A stretch of 64,000 nucleotides of DNA, taken from positions 1,088,204-1,152,203 of the forward strand of contig VXBA01001856.1 of the NCBI GenBank assembly GCA_013399895.1. Direction: 5' to 3'. Of the stretch, positions 35,900 through 50,000 are shown piece after piece. The stretch's first letter is position 1. The number at the start of each line of letters is the position of its first letter. A model generated the notes under the pieces. The model was given only the letters and a program-made list of their open reading frames with translations. It was not told where the DNA came from and did no database searches. Source of the stretch: Serilophus lunatus (lineage: Eukaryota > Chordata > Aves > Passeriformes > Eurylaimidae). The position numbers were made by a program, and so were the translations under genes.

Positions 35900-36190
35900 C
35901 CACACTGGGACGTCAAAGCCAGTGATATATATGTAGCAGGACAGGTTTCTCCAGGGGCTCGGTCCTGCACGCAGCGTTCAGCAGTTTGTGAGAGGAAATC
36001 AATGAGAGCTCTCCCTCGGCTCTCCGCTCCCCGGTGCTGCCGCATTTCCCTCCATCGCGTATGTACTTATGCAAAGAGCGCAGCCCTTTGTACGATTATC
36101 CCCCCATGAAAGCCATTACAGTAGCTGAACAGCGGAAGGTGACATCGATAACTAAAGCGACAGAAATAGCTTTCATAGCTCGGTGAAAGA
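35900..36190 (+). promoter_or_regulatory. CpG-retaining block with TATA-like and CRE-like motifs
   Basis: From 35,959 to 36,183 I count about 15 CpGs in 225 bp, against a CpG-poor background. Just upstream, a CRE-like GACGTCAA (35,909-35,916) is followed by a TATA-like GATATATATG (35,924-35,933), in an order compatible with plus-strand transcription. Downstream sequence includes an octamer-like TTATGCAAAG near 36,068 and a ClaI-type ATCGAT near 36,144. A 121-codon plus-strand frame (35,744-36,109) covers part of the block but is not recognised. It may be a promoter, a first exon or a conserved enhancer. All three are inference. Confidence 0.35.
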
Positions 36191-38914
36191 TATACAGGCA
36201 AACTAAATATTACAGCTAAGCCCCATTTCATCACTGTTCATGCAGAATGGTGCCTGGGCTCCCTGATCATAAAACACTGGATGCATTTCTACATTTTCAT
36301 GTTGCTGAATTATCAGATAGGCCTGTCTGAAACACAAAATACCCTTCCTAGTGGCAGCAACCCAGCAGTCATCAGGCAGCTCCCCCTGTCATGCTGTAGC
36401 CTTTAGATAGTGGACTTTGAAATGCCAACACCCATCCCTCTTACTCTTTCCACCGCTATTTCCGGTAGGGTGATTTTATCTGCTGGGACAACACGGTATT
36501 TTTTCCTGAAGAACCTAATATTGTTTACTCTGTCATTTATCATCCTCCTTTTAAAAACAATTTCTTTCCATTATGCATTTTCTATTGATATTATTCTCTC
36601 TTATAGTCATAGTATGGCCAGTAATAGTATTTTTCTTGGTCATTTTTTGTAATCCTGTGTAGTGTAGGTTTTCCACATTCATTTAACCCTTTCCTATTTT
36701 TCAGTATTTCTGTCATTGATACCTCTGCACGTTCCTTGTAACCCATCTGGTGCAAAATGATGCAATTCCAAGAGAAACTTGTTTAAATATATACTCCTGT
36801 TGAATTTCTCTTTGTCTGTATGTAATTGGAAAGCAAGAAGCGTTACGAGCCACCACGGCTGCGATGTCCTGCCAAGACTAGTGCCAGCTGCCCACTTGGC
36901 TATGGGGCAGTGACAGAGGCAAACAGGAGACAAGCAGCTGGCACATCCCAGTCTCTTTTTGATGAGGGACATTCAAGTAAGACCCTTCTTTCCTGTGAGT
37001 TTCCTTCTCAAAGTGCTAAACTAATTGAGAGGAATGGAACAAAGCTTAAGGAGGAGACAGCTTGGGCTCCAGCCCCACTGCAGATGGGATAGCCTGGAAA
37101 GAAATGGATGAAACCCAGGAAAAATCCTTCCCCTTGGGCAAGTGGTCCTGGAAACCCTGTGGGGGAGTCAGGATGCTCATAAAGGCCGTGACTTGGAAAG
37201 GCAGGCTGAGCGAACAGCTTTTTTAATGGATCAATTCCATATTCTCCAAAGGGAGGATGCATTCATTTGCAGAGGGAGGAACAACATGCCCCACTAGCAG
37301 CCAGGCCCTAGACAGTCCTGTATTTTATATGCTGGATTTCTTAAGATTAACCCAACCATGTTCTTGTAGGGTTGAACACTTAAAGGCATCGTCTTCTGAT
37401 CTGTAACAGTTACAGTTCAATTATTTGTGAAGTCTGATTAAAAAAAACAACTAGTGTAAGCTTCTCTTAATGCTCAAAAAAAAGTCCAGCAAAAACAGTA
37501 ACCCAGCAATATCCAATGACCCTAAGAGGATGAGGACAAAGAAGTTATCAGATGGAGGCTGAAAGCATTAAGCAGTGAAAACAAATTATAAGCTTACTTC
37601 AGTATTGTGGACACACAGACAAAAAACAGATGTTGGTACAATAAACATCACAATCTCTGGAATTAGGAGCAGAAACTTTTGGATTTCAATTGAAATGGCA
37701 ATGCTTTACTTCACCATGCAGGTGTTTAACCTTCCAAGCTTCACCCTACTTTTATTTTGTCTTTGAAAGGACAGACATGCTACAGCAGAAAGCTTTTCTG
37801 CACAGGCAACCTCAAAACATACTTGCTCAATAGTCCTGTTGTGCACAACTTTGGAAAACTCATTTCCTTGCCAGCAGATGCTGGTAGCAGCTGAAGGGAT
37901 TTAACCTCTCCTCTGCCACATATGTGATCAGATCATTTTCAGGCAGAAACAGCATGTCAAAGGGACTGAGCTCAGCCACCACTGTGCAAGCCCTCACTCA
38001 CACCTACATCTACAGTACAGCAAAAAAAATCTGATGTATTTTGACCTACCCTGGGGTTATTCCAGAAAAACAAAATTTAAAGTGTGTGTCAAACTCTTTA
38101 TAGATCTGTTATCAAAGTAACTCACAGCCCATTATGAAATCACATAGTTTACTTTTAAGACCTCAATCAAGGTATTTTATGCACATCCAAAGACTTCATT
38201 CCCACCTCAGAGAACTTTTGGCTCTCCTGGTACCCAGTCAGGTTCCTGGAAGCTCACACTGACTCAAACCATCATGCCAGGCACTTCACAGCATAGGAAA
38301 AAAACAGTGGGGATTTCATTTCTGAGTTCTCAGAACAGGGGCAGCAGTGACCCCAGCCCTGCATGTTCATTGCCAGACTTCTGGCAGAGGAAGTCAGCAG
38401 GTACTTAGAAAATACAAATAATCATTTTGATTCAACTCAAATGCTCCTTTGCGACATCATTTCCTTGAATAATATGCCCTACTGTGACATTTTGTTTTTC
38501 TCTCTTACATTATTTATCCTGTAAAGAGTTCTGCTGTGAGAGAGGCAGAAACCCAAAGCAGAGTCAAATAACTTCATTTCTCAGGAGGAAGGCATCAGAG
38601 ATGCAATTTTTACAAGACTTGGTTATTTTTCAGATTCAGGGGTTTTTTTTTCAATCAAGATAACAGGGCACAAAAATTAGCTTCACTACAAAATTAAAAT
38701 AAATAAATTTGGGTTCAGATGAAAGGGCTGTTGACCTTGTTTTCTTTACACAGATTTCGTTTAATGGTTTCAGAACTGTAATCGGAGAGTAAAGTTGGGA
38801 TTTATATGCTTGGAACCTCCAACTATGGTGCATTTTCTGGACAGCAGAAAGATTCAAAGGAGATTCTATTTTACCCACCAATAGTAAATGGTTCATCTTT
38901 AATAACTTCCTCAT
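36191..38914. other. Noncoding sequence, no gene seen
   Basis: The first 150 bases continue the non-repetitive, possibly conserved-looking sequence of the CpG block. The rest is ordinary AT-rich DNA with frames below 95 codons and no recognised repeat. Confidence 0.5.
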
Positions 38915-39244
38915 GAGGGCAAAAGGGAGGGGCAGGCACTGGTCTCTTCTCTATGGTGACCAGTGACAGGACCCAAGGGAATGACCTGAAGTTGTGTCAG
39001 AGGAGGTTTAGGATGAGTATTAGACAAATGCTCTTCACTCAGAGGGTGGTTGGGCACTGGAACAGGCTCCCCAGGGAAGTGGCCACAGCACTAAGTCTGA
39101 TAGAGCTCAAGAAGCATTTGGATGATACTGTCAGGTACATGGTCTAACTCTTGGAGATGGTCCTGTGCAGGGCCAGGAGTTGGACTTGATGATCCTTGTG
39201 GTTCCCTTCCAGCTCAGAATATTCCATGATTCTGTGATTCTATA
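38915..39244 (+). mobile_element. CR1 LINE 3' end, 5'-truncated
   Basis: This segment follows the CR1 3' terminus in order: GGTCTCTTCT, a GTGACAGGACCCAAGGGAAT block, AGAGGAGGTTTAGG, TTCACTCAGAGGGTGGTTGG, CACTGGAACAGGCTCCCCAG, GGAGTTGGACTTGATGATCC, CCCTTCCAGCTCAGAATATT and the terminal GATTCTGTGATTCTAT. The ATTCTGTG-type 3' repeat instead of poly-A is typical of CR1. The copy holds only the end of ORF2 and the 3' UTR. An open frame of 64 codons (38,953-39,147) retains a decayed RRFRMSIRQ-type tail of the ORF2 product. It is severely 5' truncated, as most CR1 copies are, and immobile. It is the youngest and clearest element in the window. Confidence 0.93.
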
Positions 39245-42200
39245 ATAAATAGTTTGCCGGCATGATCCTCTTTTTGCAATCTTTCAGTGGCAATCCACTG
39301 TGGATTATTACACCTTTGGTGTCTGACATCAAGAGAAATATCTGTGTTGGAAATGAAAAGCTGCCAACAAGAAAGAAGAAAAAGATGCAGTGCTTACAAA
39401 ACTATTAAAGGCATTTAAACAGCCATCTAACAAAATAATGGGAAAATCTGTGTTAGCCAACAGTCAAAACAACTCCTTTCGAGTGTTCCTCTCAGTTCTT
39501 TACAATATCAAAAATTAGGTGACACTACCATAAAAACCAAATTCTCAACAAAATAAATACTTTGGGAAAGAAGCAAGCAGTTATATTAAATGGGATTGAG
39601 CCGAGCAAGTTCTTTTATGGAACTCTGGAAGGCAAAGGTTTCTTGTAACCATGAAAGCAACACACACTGCCAGCAAGCAGCAATGCCATGTTATCTATCA
39701 GTTAATGGTTATGTGGACCATAAACACATTAAGGAATGAGTATGAATGCCTGGTGAGATGTGCACGCAAAGGGAAAAAGGCAAAGCTCCATTGCTGGTAG
39801 GAGCAGGGGAGCTGCTCTGGGCAGTTCCCTTCTGTTAGACTACAGAAATGAAGATGTGGAGGGTGTTTTTTTAATTTGGTGCTGAGATCAGATTCATGAT
39901 ACTTAATTTTAGCCATATATACGTTTGACATTTGTACTGCAGTAATGATTGATGCTTCCTCTAGAATCAGCAATAAGAGACAGGCACTTTCAGCTGGTGA
40001 TTCACTGGATCCTAAAATAGGTTTATAAAACAGGAATCTCCAGGGAAGATTCAATCCACATCCACTGACTAGGACTGAACATAGCAGCTAAAGTTAAATT
40101 AAATAAATTCCATCTGAACTCACCAATCATAGCACAAGGATATCTGCCAAACAGAGAACAAAAAATAAAGCTGAGGAAAGGAGTTATAGTGAAAAAGTCA
40201 CATTTCTGGGCATGCTTCATCTTCTAATAAGTAGAATTTTTTGATTCATGCAGCTGCACTCTATGTAGAACAACGGTGTGATTTCATTCTGTTAAACTGT
40301 CTACATATCTAGTTTGTTTCTCAAAATGCAAGCAGTTCCTAAAAAAGGTGTGATATTATGTACCACTTTTTCTTCCTCAATTTAGTTCGATCTGGCAAGT
40401 GTTTGTTGTGTTCCTCACCTTGGAAGAAACTATACTGGCAGCAGATCCCCACTTCTTTGGGAAACCTTAAAAAAACCCCTCAAACACACTCACTCTGCCT
40501 AATATTTCTCAATGCATAAATCTAAAGATGTCTGTTCAAGTCCATTAGTCCAACTTACGACAAATTACAGTGGCAGAATAAATAGATATAGAGAAATTAC
40601 AAAGGTATTAAAATGTATTAATAGAAGTAGACTATATTCAAGTGCAGATACCCTAGTATTTTAATGATAGTTTATGAAAAAGGCCATAGGAAAGATAAGA
40701 AAATAAGTAATACGATCAGTTCACTCATGAGTCTGTTAAATTTCTAGAGCTACAGAATTATAAACAAAGCCATGAAGCTTGTAAGAACTTCTATACAACT
40801 AAAATGAATATATTGGAGAATGTAACACACTCATTTCAGGAAGCTGTTTCTCTAGAGATGTCCTTGCAAGAGTCATATATACGTGCAAAGCAAGACAAAA
40901 CTCTCCATTTTTCTTTCCTTATGTAACTTTAGGTCAGACAGATCTTTTTTTTGCTTTATGCATTTTCTTCTTAAAAAACAGCACAACAGCTTTACATACA
41001 ACAAACTCGGTGTATTTTCTGAAATTAAGAAGGCTGAAAGATTAACAGATTAAGCAAAACAAAAGTGCTAAATACAGACAAAAGAGAAGAAATAGTCAAC
41101 AACCATACTGTGCAGTGAGAGATTGTTCCACTCAATACTACTAATGGTAAACTTCCACCATCAACAAAAGAACTCCTGGGATCTACTAACACTGTGCTAA
41201 TGGAAAATTAATGGGCCTTGCACAGACCTCTCAGCTGCAAGGGCTGAGCATTGCAGCAAAGGATCTTCATTCCACAAACAAGACACATCATGCAAACTCA
41301 AAGGTCTCATTGTATAATTTCTGGCAGAGAAGACCTCTATGGATTTTTTTTTAATATGCATAAAATGTTTTCCAGAATACACTACAGGCATATTTCTTGA
41401 AAATGCCATGAACCAAACCATTTGAAAGTGTGCTGAAAATCCACCACCTCCAAAAAGAAAGCCAGATATACATAAGGAAAGAAAAACAATCTCCAATAAA
41501 AAGATTACAGGCAGTAAAATATGTATATAAACTGGAAGCCACTTCTGAGGAAACGCTGTACCCCTCAGTAGGGAAGCATCCATCCTCCTGAGCCCCCCAG
41601 GAGCACCCCCAGCCAGAGCAGCCTGGCATGGGGACCAAGTTAAACGTGCCCAGCAGCATTCTTCAAATGCAATGAGATGTGGCCATATGGCTTGAAGGCG
41701 TGTCTAGAATCCAACAATTCTGCTGGAACAAGAAAATAACCTCTTCTAAGTGTGCATAATGATCTTAGCTGATCAAGGGAGAAGCAAAGCTGCTGGAGTA
41801 TTATCCCACCAGTTATTACCCATGTAATTTTTCCACACTTTGGAAAGTACTCCCTATTCAGGGAAGCAGCATGGCATCAGCTATTACAATTTGACCTCTG
41901 TGATATTAAGATAATAGTTTTTGACATAGCCATAATAAACGTCATTTCTCATTCTTCCATGTCACTACCAGTAAATCAATACCAGAAACTAATTTATTGC
42001 TGGCAGAAAAGTCCTCCTGTCTTTTGACTGACATAAATTAACAAGCTAAATAACATGAAATTATCTGAAGTCAACTGCTATTTGCATTAGTCCTACAGAG
42101 GTCATGAAGCAGACGGAATGCATACCTGGTAAAGTCCCGTTGCAATGGTAAAGTTTAGTTTACATGTAAAATATAAAGCAGGCTATTTTTATTTCCAGGA

Positions 42201-44093
42201 GTTTTACATTCCTCCTCTGCTTCCACAGGCTGGTCCTGGATCTGGCTGCACCAGGGCTACACTGACACCACTGCAGTCAACAGTGTGATGTGTGAGGGAA
42301 AAAAAAGCATAAAATGCCTAGCTAAGGGCTAAGGCTTGGGGAAAAAAACAAAGCCAAAACAACAACAAAAAACCCTCAAACAATAAAAAAATGCCCCGAC
42401 AAAAATACCCCCAGTAACGCTGCAAAGAATTCTGTTGAATTACAGCTGCAACTCTTACTTGCAGTTTGGCTGCCCATAAATAGCAGAGCAGCAGTGCTGG
42501 GCAGCCACTGGATGCTTCCTCAGACAGTCACAATAAACTGTCCAAGCAGCAAAATTCAAACCCTTTTGCCATTTTCATCTTGCCAGAGCACCTTGTCCTC
42601 CCCCACAGCTTTGTTGACCACCACCAAGGACCAGCCAATTGTCAAGTACAGCCCTTCTCAGTGGGATAAACACTAACCCTCACACTGCCAGAGCCTTAAA
42701 TATCCATTTTTATATAAAAATAGAGGAGCTGTTTTGTATCAGGTGACTAGCTGATTTATTTGGAGGAGTGTATGACAATCTCAAGGCTACGAAAGGAGCC
42801 TTCACGCCCACTGCCTGTCCCTAATTAAGGAGAAATAAGTCCTCCTGTCACGTACGCCCCAGCCACACAAAGAACTCCCATATGACGTAGGAGACAGCAT
42901 GCTTAGATGAAAGGGAAATTCAAAAGGCAGCACAGCCCTGTTTTCTTACTAGCACCATCAAAAAGGAAGGAAGAAAGAGTGACAAAGATCAGTGGCATTT
43001 TAGAGGCACAGATCCCTCAAACCATACTTTTTTGACAAAAGACTTTTGAGTCCAAAAACTTCATGGTTCCCTGCAAATATTTTTGTTTAGTACCTGCTGT
43101 TACATTACCTTGGAAAACATCTCCCAACCTTTTTTTTTTTCTACATAAGTTAAAAACAGCTGATAGAAAATGCAATGCTTTTTTCTCTTAAAAACAAACC
43201 CTCAAATTGGAGGATTTGGGCATATTAATGCATATTAAAGCAGAAGCACTGCAAACGAAAATGAAACTCATGCTTTAACTTTTGCATGAAAGTTTTTCTA
43301 CCTAAAATAAACTACTGCCTTGAGTTAGCAAGCACTTGTTTCTGCTTTATTGATTTACAGGGATTTCTATGCAGAAATACTTTTGTATCCTAAAGAACAG
43401 GTTGATTTATCTAATTACGCCAGCTGACCAAACCTTGACGTCCTTGGACATTACATAGCCCTTGTTAAAATACATTATAATCACAGCTATTCATCTTGGC
43501 AAAACATCCCAGAAGTCAATGTAGAGAGATTTGTATAGTTTCACAGATTAACAAATTTTCTGTAGCTTTTTGCTTTTTTGACACTTTATTTCCATGTGTT
43601 TGCCCTTGCTAGAGCTCACGCTGCTGAGTAGCAGCATTTGCTGCTTCCTGAGTAAAACAGAATTTTCCAGCTTCCTTCACAAGCTGCAGGTTGCATGCCA
43701 GGTCTTAGTTTCTGCTTAAAATAATCCAGTTTTGACTTGTTTCCTTAAAAGAGAACTGGGAAGTTGAAGGGCCTCTTCTCCACTTGAAGCTCAGATATAT
43801 CCATGTATACAAATCTAGAGGCTCCTCACAAGGATCATGTCTGCAGCAAAAGGGGTGAAGGATCCAGTGTATTGCCAGCAAACCTATTGAAATTATGCAG
43901 TCATTCAGAAGCTTTATATGAGCAGGAGAAAAAGTACAAAGGAGAAAAGAAAATGAAGAAACGCAGGATTCTCTGCCAGGAAAGGCAGAAGCAGGAGAGA
44001 GGGGCCCTGAAATGACACCCAGAACCACACAGTGATGGAATGGAAGCTGAGAGAGAAGAGGCTGCCACCTGGGGTGAACGAGAAGAAGGATTA
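39245..44093. other. Noncoding sequence, no gene seen
   Basis: AT-rich DNA. Frames of up to 128 codons (41,197-41,583, minus) show no domain. There is an A-rich low-complexity stretch at 42,340-42,400 and T11 at 43,130-43,140. A few GC-richer short patches (41,590-41,640) have no definable function. Confidence 0.55.
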
Positions 44094-47000
44094 AAAAAAT
44101 TATTCTATCTTAGATGTTAAAGTTGGAAAGCATCAGCTCTCACCCCTGGTGCAGGTCCCATGGACCAGTCTCCAAAATCCTTCTCAGGCAACTCTCTATC
44201 CAGCAGCAATATTTATTTCCATGGAGCAAATTAAAAACTGAGCCGGAAGCACTGCTGCTTGTAAACTATGAATACAAGAAACACAACTACATTGATTGTG
44301 GTGTTTTCAGCAGCAAAAAACATCCTACAGATACTCAATGGGGTAGCCGTGTGTAACTAAATCTTGAAAAAGTTCTAGCTAATTTTAGCTCAGAAGAATC
44401 AACTTCTACCCCAAGCAATCATGGGTTCCTGTATGCCTTTCTCCTCACAGTAGTCACATTTTTTTCCAGTTCCCTCCGCATGAAAGTAGCATTAATCCCT
44501 CATGCTTCCTGAATGTCCCATTAAATACAAGTTATTCCACAAGCCTTACACATCACACAGCTTAAAATGCCATTAAACTCAAGAAAGTGCTTTCCCTACT
44601 GAAGGGTGCTCAAACCTGGGGTTTTCAGTGGTGGTGTTGAGTAAGTAGCACTGAAAAATGCTGTGTATTAATAAATTTGATCAGCAAGTGCTCAGATGAA
44701 GATCCAAGTACCAGATCCATCATTCATTACACCAAATGAAATTACTTACAGAACTTAAATATATGTGCAGGACTTCTGCAACAGACAGCAGAATATAGTC
44801 CGTCATTTGATCTTCATGCTAAATTAACGATCTACACAATTAAATGCTTGCAATTAATAGGCATTTATTATTTTTACAGTGTATTTCTTTAATTGTTAAT
44901 GTAGCATGAAAATCCTGAAAACTGTCTGGGGGTTCATTTGAAGGATTTATTAAAATTTCACAGAGACTTACAACAAGTGCCACCAAAATGGAACATGTCT
45001 ACCAAAGAAAAACTACAGACATTTAATTACTGAGCAAGGTTTTAATCAAACCTTTCTATTTTCCTGCATTGTAACAAAAGAGATGTTTCGGCACTGGGCC
45101 AGAAAATAACTGTAAATTTGCATGTTCTTTGCTGCCAAAGAAAAGAGGTTAAAAATTCATCTTTAGCTCAATGTAGCAATTATTTAAAATCTCTGACACG
45201 AACTGTTGAAAAGTTAAATGTATTTAAAATTTAAACATGAAACAAGAGGAAAAAGTGGAATAACAACGAGAAAGGAACATTTCTCCCCAGGCTCTTTATG
45301 GATGAGTATTTCTCCTAACATCAGGTAAACAGATTTCTAAAATAGAGTCAAAATGTGGCATGGTTTTCAAACCCCCACAGCTGGATCCCTCTTGATTGCA
45401 GATCCTGAGGCCAGCCCAGCCTGCCACAAATTCTGCACATCATGGGCCTCCATTCAAGGAGTTTTCATGTGAAATGTAAAAGTTTTTGCATTTCTTCTGT
45501 TATGAAGCAATTTAACTCATTGGCTATGTAAGAGAAGCCTGTCCAATGATGGGAATGGCCTAAGCACTATCACCTAATTATACAATATACTGAAATGTGT
45601 GACCATGTAAATGCTCTATTGAGCATTTAATCACATTTAGTCACATATACAGATTCAGCCACATCTGGTCTACAATACTGTATTCTTTCATCTGCAGCCT
45701 CTGCTTAAAAAATATATGAATTAAGCCAACTGCAAAGCCCTATTCTGCAGATATTGTCAGGAATTCAGACTTTCCTCCATTCCACAGACATGGTTGATCG
45801 TTGTAATTGGTACAGAGCACAGAAATAAAGTACAAAAATTTTCCCAAAAAAGCATCTTGCTTAAATCATTTGTAATGTTTTCCATGCTTTTTAAAGTATA
45901 TGGATTTAGTCTAAGTACCATTGTGTTCTTCCATTCTTGCATCACCAAGGTAACATCATTTGCCTTTTTTTTTTCTCATGGAAAAAAGTAAGTCTTTTTC
46001 TAAGTGGGACAACAGAGAAGAAAATTTTTAAAAATGAGGGCGAAAATTCACCTAGCATCAAAATACCTTTATACAATTTTTTTACAATCACTACATATAC
46101 ATCAAAAAATTATCCAAATAAAAATTACATTACTATAAATCTAACAGGTATCAAGAATACGATGCTTGGCCAATGGTTTTGAGAACAAAGCTCTAAGCTG
46201 CAACCTGAGTTCTAAAAGAAAAGAATATCAGCCAAAGTGGCATGACAGCAATTATCTTTAAAACACTACCATCTCCCATAAACCTCCAGCAGTTACACCT
46301 TGTGCATTCAAGTGTGTTATCTTCACTCTCACAACTAATTTACAAAAGTGACTGAGGCTCTCTTGGGTGGGATGAGACTCATCCTCACAGATAATTTTAT
46401 TCCACTACTGTGCATTAACAGTTTTTTTACATTTACATGTAGAAAAACCTTCTAATCTTCAGGAAAGGAAACTTAAGGGAGTAAATCTCTCAACTGGTCA
46501 TTGTAGTAAACTAACCGAGTGGATCATCTCAGGGAGTATGACAGGCAGCAGAGCAAACCCTGTGGGCAGCACACATCCCTCCATCCCAGGAGATACCTGT
46601 CTTTCTTCAGAGCAGCTTTCCACTCCAGTCTCAACTCTCCTCTTCATTTCTGTGCAGAAACACCATAATTTAGTTGCTCCCCTGACCTACTTACTCAATA
46701 GTGCATCTTTTCTTCCTGGAAACAACACTACTGATAGATAAGAAACTAAAAACAGACAAAGAATGCTCCATACAGACTGCAGATGAAAAGATCTTGGAAC
46801 TAAAAATAAGTCAGATTTTCCCTAATATATCTGCAGCAAAATGGTGTGTGCTTATATTACATGAACAGGAAACTGCCTGCATTTTAAAACAAAAATATAA
46901 TAAGAGTTGAAGAAGCAGAAGACCAAGTGAAAAGAGTTAAATCTGCAGTGCTTTAAAAAAGCACATATGAACTGCAATACAGCCACCCTGACAGAGGTCA

Positions 47001-50000
47001 TAATGCTCCAGGATGGTATTCCCACTCCACCACCGGCACCAGCAGAGGAAGATGCTTAAGCTCACGCTTAAGCCCTCAACTGACCCTGGTAGATACAGTT
47101 ATCAGTTTGACAGTCTGCCATTCCAATTCAGCTGACAACAGCCAAGTACAAGCACAATATTCACATGCTTAAAATTAGTCATTCTCAAGTGCTTCAAGGT
47201 ATTGGTTCCGTGTTCCACCTCAAGCCCTTTAAACCTCCACATTGCTCAGGTCATCCATATTTCTGAGCACCGAGTAAGATCTAAATTACTGCCACAACTT
47301 GCTCCTCTGTTCCAAAAAATATAGCAGGAAGACACTTTAAAAAGCCAAAATTTTATGAACTATTTTGATGCATTTACCAGTTCTCACTATTTCAGCTAGT
47401 TGCTGTCAACTGAGGCTGAGTGTATCTGCCAGCCAAACCGATAGCAGATATCAAGGCGCCACAGAAAATGTTCCTGCATTTCATGCTGCTATGGATGGTA
47501 TGTGTGTGTGGCACTATTACACCTCACGTGGTTAGATAGGACAAGTTAGTATATTTAAAGGTGTTAGAAGTTCATACATGTGCCAAACATCACGTGGTGG
47601 TCTCTTTGTCTGGCTTAGCTGTAGTAAAGCCATCCTGCCTAAGTAATGGCTTGGTTTAAAGTCTGATTTTTACCTCGTAACAGTCTAAACTCCTATAGTT
47701 CCTGTTTGTGCCTGTGTAAATTTATTCCTGCAAGTTCAGAAGACACAGATGCCTCTTGGAGGGGGAGACAAGTGTAGTCTAAATCAGAGCTCATGACTGC
47801 TGCTATAGCACTGGATCAGGAATGAAATGCCATCACTCAAAAAACCTGCTTCCAGTTTAACCTCGTCTAGGACCCGGTCCTTTACTCCCTGAAGGTGCTA
47901 CAAATCAAAAATCACAGGGACTTTGTTTCCCTGATTAAAACATATTTCATCAAAGCACATTGAATCTAAACACCAGGATTTAAAGATGATATCAACAGTT
48001 CATTGCAATTGGAATAGGGGTGAAATTGGATCAGAGCACACTGGGGAGCTGGTTGAATTAGGGCTACATACCCTAATACAGGGTCGTGTGTACCTACATT
48101 CAGGTCATTTTATGTGCCTTCTAAATCCCAGAAAATACTTATTTTATTGTTTTTGTAACTTATAGCATAAATAATACACAAATAAAAGTTTATAATACTA
48201 TTTTGAAATTCAGGAGAAAGTAGCATAGTCAAGTGTGTGTTCACTTCATAAGAAACTGGTATGAGTTTTTTTACTATGTATTTTCATTTCATAAATTTTA
48301 CTGCAGGCTTTTTTCAATGAAAAATCCTGTTGAAGCAAAAAATTCTGTTTAGGGTTGTTTATTAAAATTGCATTTTGCTGTCATAGTATCACACACTACA
48401 CCGGTAAAATATAATCACCCCTTCTCCCAGCACTACTTTAACTTACTTTTCTAAAGCAATCCTTGCATGGAAATGTCTTTGATTGTTTTATGCCCAGAAT
48501 AAATATGAAAACCACCTAGGAGTTCAGAATGGCAAACACTCTGTGCACTTCTATGACAATCTTTTGAAGATGAAGGTGGACTGGCTGAGTCTGATGCCCT
48601 GAGTTGGCCAATTGACAGGCAACTCTACTTAAGTAATCATGTTAATGCTGTGTGTCACAGAATACCTCCAGCAGCCTGTCAGGAAGGGTGTGCGGTCAGC
48701 AGAGACCCATCCTGCACCCCCCAGCACACCCTCTTAAAGCAATTCTCCACTAAAATCTATTGTTAATTGTTACTGCCCTGGAAAAACATTCCTCAGCTTA
48801 CACTTCCCAGTCTGAAATAAAAACTTAATTTCTTCTTTTCCACTGCTAAGCAAAGTTTTAGTAAAAAAAAATTCAACTCAACAATGGAACCATATGAGCA
48901 ACAGAAAAGCTGACCACAGACATTTTTTTCTTAATTCAGGATGATCTAGAAGATCAATGGAACATAAATTATTTGTGAGCCAAGCTATTTCTGTAAACAC
49001 TACTGAATGTTACATCAAAGGCAAAGCAAAAAGCTCACGACAAACTGTACAAAATAATTTCCCCTAACCTACTTCACTCACTGAATTCATAGGTGTTCCT
49101 TCTAATGAAAATAAAAATATTTCAATGTGCGTCATTTCCAAACTAACGTTCATGATTTAAACTCATCACTCCTTAGGTATTCAAGGAAACTCCAAAGTGT
49201 CATGGTATTTGCTGTGTATGCTGCAACATGCAGGCAAAGTGCAGGGTATTAAAAATGGTATATATGTTGTCCTCTATTACATCTTGACTTCATTTTGGTT
49301 TAAAATTACTTTTTATATTACAGGATGCTGTTCACAGACATATCCACAGTTACATGATTTTGCAACACAGACTCCAAAGAGCAGCTTTCAAAATGCAAAG
49401 ACAAGAGTCAGCCACTACGCTAAAGTTTGCAAAAAGACACTAATTTTATGGAAAACACTGAAAATGGGTGGTAAACCCACTTTTCTGTATACAACAGATT
49501 TGACATAGCAGAAATAAACATTCTCTACCCTTCCTCATGCCAAATCCTTCGCCTGCCCAGAATCTCAGTGTTAGAAGCATTTCCAAATATTAATGGAAAA
49601 CTCAGTTCATATAAACCATGTGACCCTCTTTCTGCAGGGCCCACAAGGCCTGGTCCAGGGTACTCAAATGTTACATAAGGATATGACCAGCATTTCTGCT
49701 GTGGCAGAGGGAAATTACACATCAAATATTAAACTGTTCCCCTACCAAGCTTTCTCCCCCCCCAAAAACAACTTTAAAAATAACTGGATACTTATAATTT
49801 GATGGAAAAGCAAGCCAGTTACCCTGCAGAAAGCACAACAGGCACATAACTTGAGATAGTAAAATATATTCTCTTTCTGCACAAATGCACAACACACTAT
49901 TGTTAAAAATAAGAATTCTGCTGTTCATCTATTTATATACAATAAGATTACCTTAAAATAATACTTTTATAGTTAAAAATCAATAGAAGATAAAGTTATA

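Noticed and set aside
44094..44180. Sequence loosely resembling the reverse complement of an ancient CR1/L3 3' end (AAGTTGGAAAGCATC, then TCACCCCTGGTGCAGG)
   Set aside because: Only short disconnected matches to a remembered consensus, with no terminal repeat. A profile search would be needed.
46946..46963. Short stem AGTGCTTT/AAAAGCAC near 46,950 as a small-RNA hairpin
   Set aside because: The stem is too short and A/T-driven, without the extended pairing needed for a pre-miRNA.
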